A DNA stretch of 64,000 nt from assembly GCA_017432825.1 (NCBI GenBank), contig JAFRIJ010000012.1:18501-82500 (forward strand). The letters are read 5' to 3'. This stretch comes from Bacilli bacterium (GTDB taxonomy: Bacteria > Bacillota_I > Bacilli_A > RF39 > UBA660). Below the pieces are notes generated by a model that worked only from the letters and a program-made list of their open reading frames with translations, was not told the DNA's origin and did no database searches. Shown here piece after piece: positions 34,971 to 44,216 of this stretch (position 1 is its first letter; every line of letters starts with the position of its first letter). The position numbers were made by a program, and so were the translations under genes.

Positions 34971-35815
34971 ATGGAATATTAGTAATAAATAAAGAAAAAG
35001 ATTATACAAGCAGGGATGTAGTTAATATTGTAAGTAAAGAATTGAACACTAAAAAAGTTGGACATACAGGGACTTTGGATCCTATAGCAACAGGAGTATT
35101 AGTTTTGTGTATAGGTAAATGTTTAAAATTATCAGAATTATTAACATCTAATGATAAAGAATACATTGCAAAAGTAAAACTAGGTGTAGAAACTGATACA
35201 CTTGATATAACAGGAACTATTACTTATAGAAAAGAGAATATTAGTATAAATAAAGAAGATATTATAAATTGTTTAAAACATTTTAAAGGTAAGATAAAAC
35301 AAGAAGTACCTAAGTATTCGGCCGTAAAAGTAAACGGAAAAAAACTATATGAATATGCAAGAAAAAATCAAGAAGTAAAACTACCAATAAAAGAAGTAGA
35401 AATACATAGTTTAGAATTAATAAGTGATATAGAAGATAATGAATTTTATATAAAATGTAACGTAAGTAAAGGAACATATATCAGAAGCTTAATAAGAGAT
35501 ATAGGTAGATATCTAAATACTTATGCTACAATGACAGAATTAACAAGAATAAGGCAAGGATTATTTACAATAGAAAATTCTTTTACATTAGAAGATATAA
35601 AAAGCAATAAATACAAATTATTAAATCCCAAAGACGTAATAGATTTGCCAAAGAAAAAAGTAGATGATTATCTAGCAAAAAAAATAAAAAATGGAATGGT
35701 ATTACCTTCGTTCTTTAACGAAGAAAAAGCTATAATTCTTGATAAAGATGATAATTTATTAGCAATTTATAAACATATAGATGATAATAAAGTAAAACCA
35801 TATAAAATGTTATAG
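34967..35815 (+). CDS. truB: tRNA pseudouridine-55 synthase
   Basis: A 282-residue enzyme converting U55 of tRNAs to pseudouridine. Catalytic Asp38 lies in VGHTGTLDPIATGVL. Also seen are KEYIAKVKLGVETDTLD, PKYSAVKVNGKKLYEYAR and GTYIRSLIRDIG. No PUA domain extension is evident beyond about 230 residues, where the tail is short. The ATG overlaps the nrnA stop, with no separate promoter. Confidence 0.96.
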   Translation: MNGILVINKEKDYTSRDVVNIVSKELNTKKVGHTGTLDPIATGVLVLCIGKCLKLSELLTSNDKEYIAKVKLGVETDTLDITGTITYRKENISINKEDIINCLKHFKGKIKQEVPKYSAVKVNGKKLYEYARKNQEVKLPIKEVEIHSLELISDIEDNEFYIKCNVSKGTYIRSLIRDIGRYLNTYATMTELTRIRQGLFTIENSFTLEDIKSNKYKLLNPKDVIDLPKKKVDDYLAKKIKNGMVLPSFFNEEKAIILDKDDNLLAIYKHIDDNKVKPYKML

Positions 35816-35827
35816 GGAAGTGATATT

Positions 35828-36436
35828 ATGATTAGTAATATAATATTAATAATATGTATTATTCTAACAATAGTCCCTTATATATTATTATTAATAACAT
35901 ATTTTACAAACAATAAGGATTATAAAATTACTGCAAGTGAAAACATTTTAAAATTACTAGATAATGATAACAACATTAATTTCATAGAAAACAAAGATTC
36001 ATATTTTAGCCATTACAATATAAAAAGAAGAATAATTAAATTATCTTCAAAAACTTATGATAGTAAAAAATATTTTCATATAGCAGTATCCTCTTTATTA
36101 GCGGGTTATTCATTGATAAAGATTAAATCGATGGATTATTTATCATATATAATTAATAAACTAAAAATAATAACTATATTACCAATAATAAGCATTATAT
36201 TAAGTATATATGCCCGCAACACAAAGGATGCTAAAATAGCAATTATAATATTAGTATTAATAGGAATAATACAATATCTAATAAATACATTAACTACATT
36301 ATCTATAAATACTGTTAAAATAAAAGAAGAAAGAATAAATAAAATATTAAATGTATTTTTAGTAAACACAAAAATATACTTTATATGTACACTATTACAA
36401 ATATTAAGATTAGTAATAGTAGTTTTAAATATATAA
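35828..36436 (+). CDS. YugP-like membrane protein lacking the zinc-protease motif
   Basis: A 202-residue membrane protein. Its layout follows the YugP neutral zinc metallopeptidase family: one N-terminal membrane segment, FIENKDSYFSHYNIKRRIIK in place of the family's DHYDPRxRxVxLS, then a membrane region and QYLINTLTTLSINTVKIKEE in place of the FQLVTLPVEFxAS segment. The HExxH helix is missing: the aligned stretch is HIAVSSLLAGYSL. So it is either catalytically dead or only distantly related. It follows truB by 13 nt and is likely in the same operon. Confidence 0.55.
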   Translation: MISNIILIICIILTIVPYILLLITYFTNNKDYKITASENILKLLDNDNNINFIENKDSYFSHYNIKRRIIKLSSKTYDSKKYFHIAVSSLLAGYSLIKIKSMDYLSYIINKLKIITILPIISIILSIYARNTKDAKIAIIILVLIGIIQYLINTLTTLSINTVKIKEERINKILNVFLVNTKIYFICTLLQILRLVIVVLNI

Positions 36437-36442
36437 TATATA

Positions 36443-36451
36443 TGTTATAAT
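36443..36451 (+). promoter_or_regulatory. extended -10 promoter, near-leaderless
   Basis: TG at 36443-36444 and TATAAT at 36446-36451. The expected start (about 36458) is at the GGTGAT ribosome site itself, leaving a leader of about 9 nt. Confidence 0.6.
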
Positions 36452-36466
36452 AATAGAGGTGATAAT

Positions 36467-36919
36467 ATGAAAAAAGATAATAATTGGAACGCTGTATTAA
36501 CAGTTGCTGTATTCTTTATATTAGTGGGAATAGCAGTATTTATAATACAAAGCACAACCAAAAAAGAAATAAACTTTGAAGATAATAATGATAAAACAGA
36601 AACAAAAGAAATTATAAATAATGAAGAAACTAAGGAAGAAGAGTATGATGAAACAGAAGAATTTACTAACCAAGATGGAGAAGAAGTAAAAGTAAGTGGA
36701 GACAAAGTAGTAAGTGCTACAGGATTTGCAGGAGCCTCTAACTATAAATTCTATCTAAGAAATGGAACCCTATATTTTAAAAACATATCCAAAGATGATG
36801 AAGAGGAAATTATTGCGACTGGAGTAAAGGATTTATATTTAGAGAACAAAGAAGTAACAGCAGAATTAGGAGAAAATGGTAAGATAGTAAAGGAAAATAA
36901 CTATGTAACTTATAAATAA
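36467..36919 (+). CDS. hypothetical membrane-anchored acidic protein
   Basis: A 150-residue protein with one N-terminal membrane segment (about 10-28) and an acidic linker (NNEETKEEEYDETEEF). A C-terminal region of about 70 residues looks like a small beta domain (YKFYLRNGTLYFKNIS, GVKDLYLENKEV). It is probably surface exposed. No family recognised. GAGGTGAT precedes ATG 36467; a terminator follows. Confidence 0.72.
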   Translation: MKKDNNWNAVLTVAVFFILVGIAVFIIQSTTKKEINFEDNNDKTETKEIINNEETKEEEYDETEEFTNQDGEEVKVSGDKVVSATGFAGASNYKFYLRNGTLYFKNISKDDEEEIIATGVKDLYLENKEVTAELGENGKIVKENNYVTYK

Positions 36920-36943
36920 TACTAGAAATAGTATTATTTTTTT
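36914..36943 (+). terminator. terminator
   Basis: An 11-bp stem (36914-36924 with 36929-36939), GAAA loop and T7. Confidence 0.85.
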
Positions 36944-37007
36944 ACTTTACACAAATTTAAATAAAAAAAGTAAAATATTAAAAATAATAGAAATAAATGT
37001 CGAAGTT

Positions 37008-37016
37008 TGATATAAT
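37008..37016 (+). promoter_or_regulatory. extended -10 promoter TGaTATAAT
   Basis: TG at 37008-37009 and TATAAT at 37011-37016, upstream of the glucosaminidase-dockerin gene. Confidence 0.6.
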
Positions 37017-37048
37017 TAAAATAGTATAAAGAGAAGTAGGTGAATTTA

Positions 37049-39409
37049 ATGAAAAAGAATTATAAATTATTAATATTATTTATAGCATTATTATTTATTT
37101 TTTCATTAGATGTACAAGCCCTAACAGGAATAGTTAATGTAAACGATTCTTTAACTCTAAGAGATAGACCAACTACTAGTGGTTCATATATAACAAGTTT
37201 TTATAATAATACAGAATTAAATATTTTAGATACTAATGCCGGAACAGGAAATGGATGCGACAACAACTGGTATAAAGTTAATTATGGAAACTATACCGGA
37301 TATTCATGTGGAACATTTATTAAATTAAATAGTACAACAACAGTAAATAATTCTGAATATAGTGACGATAGTTATGTAAAAGAAAAATACGATAGTAAAC
37401 CCGATGGTGATGGGACAATCTTATGTTACGAAGATACTGGCGATGTAACACTAAGAAGTACAGCCGGAGGAAGTAGTACAGGAAAAACTGTTAGCTGTGG
37501 CGTTTCAGTAAAAATAAATGATATAAAAGAAAATACAGGAAATACATGCCCATATTATTATAATGTTACTAGTGGAGGCAACACAGGATGGATATGCGGA
37601 TATTTTGTTAATACTACAAAATTAAGTAAAACAGCACAAAATTATTATTATACTAAAGAAAATTTAAATAATTATTATTCATCACTAAAAAACAAAGGAT
37701 TTCCAGATAGTTATTTAACTTATTTAGCAGAAATTCATGCTAGACATACAAACTGGACATTTGAAGCTGAAAAAATTAATCTAAACTATAATGACGTAGT
37801 AAATGCCGAAGGTATATATGGAAGAAATTTACTAGAAGGTGGAGCTTTTGATATAGGATATTATTCAATGGATTCCAATACTTACAATATAGAAACTAAT
37901 AAATTTAGCTATTATCCAACAGAATATAATTGGTACAACGCTTCTAAAGAAGCAATTGCTTATTATATGGATCCAAGAAATTATTTAAATGAAAAATATA
38001 TATTTGCTTTTGAAAGCTTAAAATACAATAGTGCTCATGACACCTCAACAATATCACAAATATTATCAGCTCAATCTTTTTGGCCTACTGTTTACAAAGG
38101 ATATTCTAATAATGTAGAGACGGATATCGTTGATGCTACAAAGAAAGTAGGCATTAGTTCTGTTCATATAGCAAGTCGTATAAAACAAGAAATATCAGGA
38201 TTATCTACATCTGATCCAAGACTAGGAGGAACATTTACATATAATAGTAAGAACTATTCTGGTTATTATAATTTCTTTAATATTAATGTTTATGGAACAA
38301 ATAAAGTTTTAAACGGAATGATCCATGCTATGAATAATGGATGGAATACTCCATATAATGGAATATATGGTGGTTCATTATTTATATACAATGAATATGT
38401 TGGAATAAATCAAGATACGATGTATTATGAAAAATTTGATATATCTACAAATAATGGTCATTATGATCATCAATATATGCAAAATTTAGCAGCAGCAGTA
38501 CAAGAAACTAACTCAGCATATAAATCATATGTATCATTAGGAAATTATCTAAATAAAAGCATAACATTTACAATACCAGTTTATAACAATATGTCTAATT
38601 ATGCAGTAACAGCACCTAAGTTAGGTAATCCAAATAACTATTTAAAAGAATTAAAAGTAAACAATTCTTTAGTATCAGGATTTAAATATAATACTTATAA
38701 TTATAACGTTTATTTAAAAAGTGATGTAAAATCTGTAAGTATAAACGCAACACCTATTGTTAGCACTTCTAAAGTAAATGGTACAGGTAATATTACAATT
38801 AATTCAAATAACCAAACTCAAAAAATAACTATAACATCACAAAATGGTAAAAACAAAACGTATACAATAAATTTCATAAGAGAGGAAGCAACTATCCAGG
38901 ACAATAATTCCAATACTACATCACAAAATAATAATCAAGCTACTAATAATGAAACAAAGCCAGAAGAAAATATGAAACCAGTAGCAGATATTATGAATCA
39001 TTCAGGATTTAAGTATAATGGAGATTATTTATTTGGAATAAGCGTTGGTACAAATGTAGCAAAATTGATTTCTAATGTTATAAGCTATAATAAATATGTT
39101 ACAATAACAATTAAATCAGCAAATAATAATGTTAAAACAGAAGGTATATTCAAAACAGGAGATACTATAACTATTACAGGTAGTGACGGAACTAAGACTT
39201 ATACTGCAGTAATATATGGAGACATCAATGGAGATGGACAAATAAATAAAGATGACTGTCTAACAATCTTAAGGCAAATAAATGGTTATACGAAACTAAA
39301 TGGTGCATATTCTACTTCTGCTGATGCTAATAAAGATGGCAAAATAGATAAAGATGACTGTTTAGCAATATTAAGACAAATAAACGGATATACTGATTTA
39401 AACAAATAG
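37049..39409 (+). CDS. secreted N-acetylglucosaminidase with SH3, cadherin-like and dockerin domains
   Basis: A 786-residue exported wall hydrolase. Signal peptide about 1-24. Two SH3b domains (about 25-100 with LTLRDRPTTSGSY, and about 128-190 with VTLRSTAGGSS). A LytD-type glucosaminidase (GH73-like) core spans about 215-520: GFPDSYLTYLAEIHARHTNW, YMDPRNYLNEKYIFAFE, VHIASRIKQEI. A cadherin-like domain spans about 530-610. The C-terminus is a textbook dockerin pair: GDINGDGQINKDDCLTILRQ and ADANKDGKIDKDDCLAILRQ. ATG 37049 is chosen over GTG 37040, which is in the ribosome site. A dockerin on an autolysin implies docking to a cohesin partner rather than free secretion. Confidence 0.85.
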   Translation: MKKNYKLLILFIALLFIFSLDVQALTGIVNVNDSLTLRDRPTTSGSYITSFYNNTELNILDTNAGTGNGCDNNWYKVNYGNYTGYSCGTFIKLNSTTTVNNSEYSDDSYVKEKYDSKPDGDGTILCYEDTGDVTLRSTAGGSSTGKTVSCGVSVKINDIKENTGNTCPYYYNVTSGGNTGWICGYFVNTTKLSKTAQNYYYTKENLNNYYSSLKNKGFPDSYLTYLAEIHARHTNWTFEAEKINLNYNDVVNAEGIYGRNLLEGGAFDIGYYSMDSNTYNIETNKFSYYPTEYNWYNASKEAIAYYMDPRNYLNEKYIFAFESLKYNSAHDTSTISQILSAQSFWPTVYKGYSNNVETDIVDATKKVGISSVHIASRIKQEISGLSTSDPRLGGTFTYNSKNYSGYYNFFNINVYGTNKVLNGMIHAMNNGWNTPYNGIYGGSLFIYNEYVGINQDTMYYEKFDISTNNGHYDHQYMQNLAAAVQETNSAYKSYVSLGNYLNKSITFTIPVYNNMSNYAVTAPKLGNPNNYLKELKVNNSLVSGFKYNTYNYNVYLKSDVKSVSINATPIVSTSKVNGTGNITINSNNQTQKITITSQNGKNKTYTINFIREEATIQDNNSNTTSQNNNQATNNETKPEENMKPVADIMNHSGFKYNGDYLFGISVGTNVAKLISNVISYNKYVTITIKSANNNVKTEGIFKTGDTITITGSDGTKTYTAVIYGDINGDGQINKDDCLTILRQINGYTKLNGAYSTSADANKDGKIDKDDCLAILRQINGYTDLNK

Positions 39410-39421
39410 AGGTGTGTTACT

Positions 39422-40735
39422 ATGAAGAAAATATCTAAAATATTATTTATACTATTTTTGTTTATAACATTAAAAAATAACGCATATGCTTCAAGTGTTA
39501 CAATAAAAAGTAGTAACAGTACAATTAATAAAGGAAATCAAGTTACAATTACTGCAACAATATCTGCAGATTCAGGTATATACACAGCAGCAGGTAGTAT
39601 ATACTGTAGTGGCGCTGGAGTGGGTAATGGTATAGATTTAACTTATGAAGATCTAAATACTGCTAATAAATCTCTTACAAGAAGCGTTAAAGTAGTACCA
39701 ACATCTAGTGGTACGATAACATGTAAAACACAAAATGTAAGATTAAGAGAATTAGCTAAAGATGGAGAATATTCATTAAAAGATGAAAGTATTACAATAA
39801 CTGTAACAAACAATAACTCTAGTGGTGGAACTGGAACAACTAACGAAACTAAAAATAGTATTAAAGAAAAAAGCAGCGATAATACTCTATCTAATTTAAG
39901 CGTTGAAGGATATGAAATAAGTCCTAAATTTAATAAAGACACATTAGAATACATATTAGAAGTAAACGAAGACGTAGAAAAGATAAGTATAAAAGGAACA
40001 ACTAACGATAAAAGTGCCGAAATAAAAGGAACTGGAGAAATAACTCTAACTGAAGGAGAAAATAAGGTTGAAATAAAAGTTACAGCAGAAAATGGTAATG
40101 AAAAAAAATATATAATAACAGTAACAGTAAAAGATTTAAAGCCAATTAATGTAACAATTAATAATAAAAATTATACTGTAGTTAAAAAGAAAAATGATAA
40201 CATAAAAAAATTAGAATACTACGAAGAAGAAAAAATAAAAATTGATAATCAAGATGTTATATCATACATAAATAAAGTAACAAAAACAAGATTAGTAGTA
40301 TTAAAAGATCAAGATAATAAACTAGAATATTTCATATATAACGAGAATAATAAAGAATACAAAGAATATAAATACATAAATGTAGGAAATACTTTCTTAC
40401 AACTTGTGGACTATAATAAAACATTAAATAATTATAAGAAATACAGTATAAAAATAGACGAACAAGATGTAGATGTATATAAGACAAATGAAAAAGAAGA
40501 ATTTAGTCTAATATATGGTATTAATGTAGCTACTGGTAATAAGGCATTTTATCAATATGATGAAAAAGAAAAAACAATAGCTAGATATAATGACAAAGAG
40601 TTAAGTATTTATAAAAAAACAAATGAGGATTATAGGAAATATATAATACTATTAATAGGAGTAACGTTATTAGTCACAATAGTAACAATAATAGTCTCAT
40701 TAACTAAAAGTAAAAAAAGGAAGAGAAGTCAATAA
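39422..40735 (+). CDS. membrane-anchored Ig/cohesin-like and cadherin-like surface protein
   Basis: A 437-residue exported protein, 12 nt after the glucosaminidase gene with AGAGGTG. Signal peptide about 1-23. Residues about 24-130 form a beta domain with TINKGNQVTITATISADSG and two Cys (IYCSG, ITCKT); this could be cohesin-like or Ig-like. A cadherin-like repeat follows (about 155-235: LSNLSVEGYEISPKFNKDT). A Lys/Glu/Tyr-rich region (about 240-400) resembles nothing known to me. A single membrane segment (about 407-428) and a basic tail KSKKRKRSQ anchor it; no LPxTG-like motif precedes it. Operon pairing suggests it is the docking partner of the glucosaminidase. Confidence 0.65.
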   Translation: MKKISKILFILFLFITLKNNAYASSVTIKSSNSTINKGNQVTITATISADSGIYTAAGSIYCSGAGVGNGIDLTYEDLNTANKSLTRSVKVVPTSSGTITCKTQNVRLRELAKDGEYSLKDESITITVTNNNSSGGTGTTNETKNSIKEKSSDNTLSNLSVEGYEISPKFNKDTLEYILEVNEDVEKISIKGTTNDKSAEIKGTGEITLTEGENKVEIKVTAENGNEKKYIITVTVKDLKPINVTINNKNYTVVKKKNDNIKKLEYYEEEKIKIDNQDVISYINKVTKTRLVVLKDQDNKLEYFIYNENNKEYKEYKYINVGNTFLQLVDYNKTLNNYKKYSIKIDEQDVDVYKTNEKEEFSLIYGINVATGNKAFYQYDEKEKTIARYNDKELSIYKKTNEDYRKYIILLIGVTLLVTIVTIIVSLTKSKKRKRSQ

Positions 40736-40752
40736 TAATTGACTTCTCTTTA
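40721..40752 (+). terminator. terminator
   Basis: A 13-bp stem (40721-40733 with 40738-40750) and AATA loop; only a short T-tract follows, so termination may be partial. Confidence 0.65.
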
Positions 40753-40773
40753 CTTTATAATAAATAAATTGTA

Positions 40774-40802
40774 TTGACATAGAAAATCGTTTAATATATA
40801 AT
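40774..40802 (+). promoter_or_regulatory. ftsAZ promoter (consensus)
   Basis: TTGACA (40774-40779), 17 bp, TATAAT (40797-40802): a perfect consensus, the strongest promoter in the window by eye. It leaves a leader of about 90 nt with a TATGGT/ACCATA hairpin near 40809-40826. Confidence 0.85.
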
Positions 40803-40897
40803 TATTATGTATGGTGGCATACCATAGCATATATTTATTGTATAAAATGAAAATTTTGTCTTAAATTGCTAGTTCATTCATTTAGGAGATAGATAAT

Positions 40898-42157
40898 ATG
40901 AAAAAAATATATACAAGTATTGATATTGGTACATATTCAATAAAGATAATAGTTGGTGAATATATAAATGATAAATTACATATTTTAGCAAGCACATGTG
41001 TAAAATCAAAAGGATTAAAAAAGGGATTAATAGTAGAAGCTAGCTATGTAATAGAATCAATTAAAAATGCCATAAAAGAAATAAATGAATCACTAGGAAT
41101 ACCAATTAAAAAAGTAATAGTAAATGTTCCTGATTATAATGCCAAATTCAAAAAAGTAAAAGGCATAATAGATATAACAAATGAAGACAAAATTATTACA
41201 AGTAATGATATAAATAGAGCAATAAAAGATTCAATATACAATCAAATAGATGAAGGCTACGAATTAGTAACTGTAATACCTACGGAATACATAATTGATG
41301 AAAAGGAAGGAATTAGTAAACCGGTAGGTAAAAATGGACAAAAATTAGAAATTAAAGGTATAATGATATCAACACCAAAGAAGAATATTTATTCAGTTTT
41401 AGGAGTAGTAGAAGCAGCAGGATTAGAAGTGGTAGATATAACTCTATCAGGATTATCAGATTACTTCGAAGTAAGAAACGATAAAATTGATAAATTAACT
41501 GGTGCAATAATAGATTTAGGTCATGAAACAACAAATGTAAGCATCTTTGAAGAGGGAGTAATTACTGATAACAATACTTTACAAATTGGTGGAGTTAATA
41601 TAGAAAAAGATATTTCATATGTATTTGGAGTAAATATCTTTGATGGAAGAGCTCTAAAAGAAAAATTTGCAAGTAGTCATAAAAGATTTTGTCAGTTAAA
41701 TGAAACATATGAAGTTAAAAACAGCATAGGGGAATTAGTAAAATTAAATCAATTAGAAGTATCGGAAGTTACAATGAGCAGAATGCAAGAAATATTATCT
41801 TTAGCAAAAAAACAAATAAGAGCATTAACAGATAAAAATATAGATTATATTGTTCTAACTGGTGGTTTAACGGAAATTAAATCATTTAAAAATATAGCTT
41901 ATGAAGTATTTGGGAAAGATGTAATTATATATAATTCGACAACTTTAGGAGCAAGAGACAATAAATATGTAACTGCTTTAGGAATGATAAAATACTTTGC
42001 ATTCAAAATGGAATCAAGAGAAAGAGAATACACAATGTTTGATATAGAAGAAGAAACAAAATTGGTGACTCCAAATAATAAATTAAAAAAAGACAATGCG
42101 ATATTAAATAAAATTTTTGGGGGATTTATAGTGGGTAAGGAGGATAAAAATGAATAA
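40898..42157 (+). CDS. ftsA: cell division protein FtsA
   Basis: A 419-residue actin-like ATPase that tethers FtsZ to the membrane. Phosphate-1 motif [16 protein letters not shown]; the 1C domain is at about 85-165; [16 protein letters not shown] (phosphate 2) and [12 protein letters not shown] (adenosine) follow. The C-terminal tail ([17 protein letters not shown]) contains a short amphipathic stretch suitable for membrane binding. AGGAGAT precedes ATG 40898. It overlaps ftsZ by 8 nt. Confidence 0.95.
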   Translation: MKKIYTSIDIGTYSIKIIVGEYINDKLHILASTCVKSKGLKKGLIVEASYVIESIKNAIKEINESLGIPIKKVIVNVPDYNAKFKKVKGIIDITNEDKIITSNDINRAIKDSIYNQIDEGYELVTVIPTEYIIDEKEGISKPVGKNGQKLEIKGIMISTPKKNIYSVLGVVEAAGLEVVDITLSGLSDYFEVRNDKIDKLTGAIIDLGHETTNVSIFEEGVITDNNTLQIGGVNIEKDISYVFGVNIFDGRALKEKFASSHKRFCQLNETYEVKNSIGELVKLNQLEVSEVTMSRMQEILSLAKKQIRALTDKNIDYIVLTGGLTEIKSFKNIAYEVFGKDVIIYNSTTLGARDNKYVTALGMIKYFAFKMESREREYTMFDIEEETKLVTPNNKLKKDNAILNKIFGGFIVGKEDKNE

Positions 42158-43232
42158 TATGGAAGGATTGGAAATGGACCAATTAGCTAAAATAAAAGTC
42201 ATCGGAGTTGGTGGTGGAGGATGTAACGCTATCAATAGAATGATTTCATCGGGCCTTAAAGGAGTAGATTTTATTGTAGCTAATACAGATGTTCAAGCCT
42301 TAAATAAATCATTAGCAGAAACTAAATTACAAATTGGAAGTGAATTAACAGATGGCCTTGGAGCAGGAGCAAATCCAGAAATAGGAAGAGAAGCTGCCCA
42401 AGAAAGTAAGGCTGCAATAGAAGATGCTCTAAAAGGAGCAGACATGGTATTCGTAACATGTGGTATGGGTGGAGGTACTGGAACAGGAGCAGCACCAGTA
42501 ATTGCTGAAATAGCTCAAGATTTAGGCGCTTTAACTGTTGGAATAGTAACTAAACCATTTAGTTTTGAAGGAAAGAAAAGAATGGATCAAGCCCTAGCTG
42601 GACTAGAAGAATTAAAAAAACACGTTGATACCATAATTGTTATTCCAAATGATAGATTGAGAGAATTAATTGACAAGACTACACCAATGTTAGATGCCTT
42701 TAGAGAAGTAGATAGTGTACTACATAGAGGTGTACAATCAATATCTGACTTAATAGCAGTAGCAGGATTGGTTAACCTTGATTTTGCTGATGTAAAAACA
42801 GTAATGAAAGACAGAGGAAATGCTTTAATAGGTATTGGTGTAGGTTCAGGAGAAGGAAGAGCTGTAGAAGCAGCAAAACAGGCAGTATCAAGTCCATTAT
42901 TAGAAACTTCTATTGATGGAGCTACAGATGCTATCATTAATGTAACAGGTGGAGCTTCATTAACATTATTCGAAGTTGAAGAAGCTGCTGAAATAATAAG
43001 AAGCGCTGCTAATACAGATATAAATACAATCTTTGGAGCAGTAATAAATGAAAATTTAAATGATGAAGTAATTGTAACAGTAATTGCTACAGGATTCGAA
43101 GAACAAAGTGAACCACTATATCATAATATAAATGGAAAAAGAGAAGAACTATATAAAGATGTAACAAGTAGAGAAGATTTAGACAGTGATTTTGATGTTC
43201 CTCCATTTTTAAGAGATAGAAATGATTTATAA
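42150..43232 (+). CDS. ftsZ: cell division protein FtsZ
   Basis: A 360-residue tubulin-like GTPase forming the Z ring. GTP-binding motifs are [15 protein letters not shown] and the tubulin signature [12 protein letters not shown]; the T7 loop is [11 protein letters not shown]. It has a short linker and a conserved C-terminal peptide [10 protein letters not shown] for FtsA or SepF. AAGGAGG lies in the end of ftsA. Less AT-biased codons than its neighbours suggest high expression. Confidence 0.98.
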   Translation: MNNMEGLEMDQLAKIKVIGVGGGGCNAINRMISSGLKGVDFIVANTDVQALNKSLAETKLQIGSELTDGLGAGANPEIGREAAQESKAAIEDALKGADMVFVTCGMGGGTGTGAAPVIAEIAQDLGALTVGIVTKPFSFEGKKRMDQALAGLEELKKHVDTIIVIPNDRLRELIDKTTPMLDAFREVDSVLHRGVQSISDLIAVAGLVNLDFADVKTVMKDRGNALIGIGVGSGEGRAVEAAKQAVSSPLLETSIDGATDAIINVTGGASLTLFEVEEAAEIIRSAANTDINTIFGAVINENLNDEVIVTVIATGFEEQSEPLYHNINGKREELYKDVTSREDLDSDFDVPPFLRDRNDL

Positions 43233-43263
43233 AAAAGAAAGTTTAAATAACTTTCTTTTTTTT
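43231..43263 (+). terminator. ftsAZ terminator
   Basis: A 13-bp A/T-rich stem (43231-43243 with 43249-43261) and a 5-nt loop followed by T-run. Confidence 0.85.
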
Positions 43264-43352
43264 ATAAAATATGTCTAATAAAATGTAAAATCACTTGTCT
43301 TTTTTTTTATATTGTATTATAGTAATTATATAATAAAGAGGAGTGTGAAATA

Positions 43353-43553
43353 ATGATATATCCATCAATAGATAAGATATTAAATGTAGTAGATTCAAAA
43401 TATGCATTAGTTTATATTGTTGCAAATAGAAGCAAAGAAATGACAAAAACTAATTATTACCAAATGGATCTAAAAGACTATAAGTCAGAAAAACCAATAG
43501 GAAGAGCATTAGAAGAGGTATATGAAAATTTAATTCATATAAATAAAGAATAA
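43353..43553 (+). CDS. rpoZ: RNA polymerase omega subunit
   Basis: A 66-residue omega subunit that helps RNA polymerase assembly. It has KILNVVDSKYALVYIVANRS at the N-terminal helix and KPIGRALEEVYENLI at the C-terminus, both typical. GAGGAG precedes ATG 43353. Its TAA overlaps the ATG of the next gene by one base. The usual gmk and priA neighbours are absent. Confidence 0.92.
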   Translation: MIYPSIDKILNVVDSKYALVYIVANRSKEMTKTNYYQMDLKDYKSEKPIGRALEEVYENLIHINKE

Positions 43554-43927
43554 TGAATAATAAAGGATTTACTTTAACTGAAGTATTAGCTGCTTTAGTT
43601 ATTATATCAATAGCTTTAATAGTAGTAGCAAAAGAAATAGGAAAAACACTAAGTGTAACAAAGAATGAATCATATTCACTAATGAAAAACAACATAATAA
43701 AAGCATCTAATTTATATATAAAAGAATGTGATAATAGAACTATTGAATGTAATATTACTTGGAAAGATAATAAAACAAGATTTAAAGTAAGCATACTAAA
43801 AGAAAAAGGATATTATAATAATTTTACAAGTCCAATCGATAATAAAGAATTAAGCGATTGCCTTGTAATTGAATCAGAAAAACATAATGGTGTTGTTAAT
43901 ACCAAAATAATAGACAATTGCTACTAA
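43553..43927 (+). CDS. type IV pilin-like (prepilin) protein
   Basis: A 124-residue protein with the class III signal NNKGFTLTEVLAALVIIS: cleavage after Gly5 and the conserved Glu at mature position 5, then a hydrophobic helix. The C-terminal domain (about 40-124) is small with several Cys (KECDNRTIEC, SDCLVI, DNCY), suggesting disulfides. It resembles ComG pseudopilins in size. It is translationally coupled to rpoZ. No assembly ATPase, inner-membrane protein or prepilin peptidase is in the window. Confidence 0.75.
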   Translation: MNNKGFTLTEVLAALVIISIALIVVAKEIGKTLSVTKNESYSLMKNNIIKASNLYIKECDNRTIECNITWKDNKTRFKVSILKEKGYYNNFTSPIDNKELSDCLVIESEKHNGVVNTKIIDNCY

Positions 43928-44109
43928 TAATATATAGGATAAGAATAATAAGGCATTGGTCTAGGTGGATAATAATAAGGTCTAGGATAAAAGGCTGGAG
44001 CAAGCAAACCACCAGTGATTCCTCCTAAAATAAAGGGAACAGCAAATCCACCGCCAACAAATCTATTATTATTAGGAATAGGTCTATATCTAAAATTTGA
44101 ATTATACAT
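43924..44109 (-). CDS. small Gly/Pro/Tyr-rich protein, possibly coat-associated
   Basis: A 61-residue protein with a strong AAAGGAG site before the ATG. A hydrophilic start (MYNSNFRYRPIPNNNRF), a glycine-rich hydrophobic middle (GGGFAVPFILGGITGG) and a Tyr/Pro tail (YPRPYYYPPRPMPYYSYP). Small Tyr/Pro/Gly proteins like this are common in spore coats, but no family match is claimed. It overlaps the last bases of the pilin-like gene convergently. Confidence 0.65.
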   Translation of the reverse strand: MYNSNFRYRPIPNNNRFVGGGFAVPFILGGITGGLLAPAFYPRPYYYPPRPMPYYSYPIYY

Positions 44110-44185
44110 AATTATCTCCTTTCATTTTATTATATAAAAAAAAAGAAAAAAGTTTAATCAAAGTATTTTATTTTAATTTATTTTT

Positions 44186-44194
44186 TGTTATAAT
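44186..44194 (+). promoter_or_regulatory. extended -10 promoter TGtTATAAT
   Basis: TG at 44186-44187 and TATAAT at 44189-44194, after T6. Confidence 0.6.
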
Positions 44195-44216
44195 AAAAAA
44201 GAGTAGGTGGCTATTT

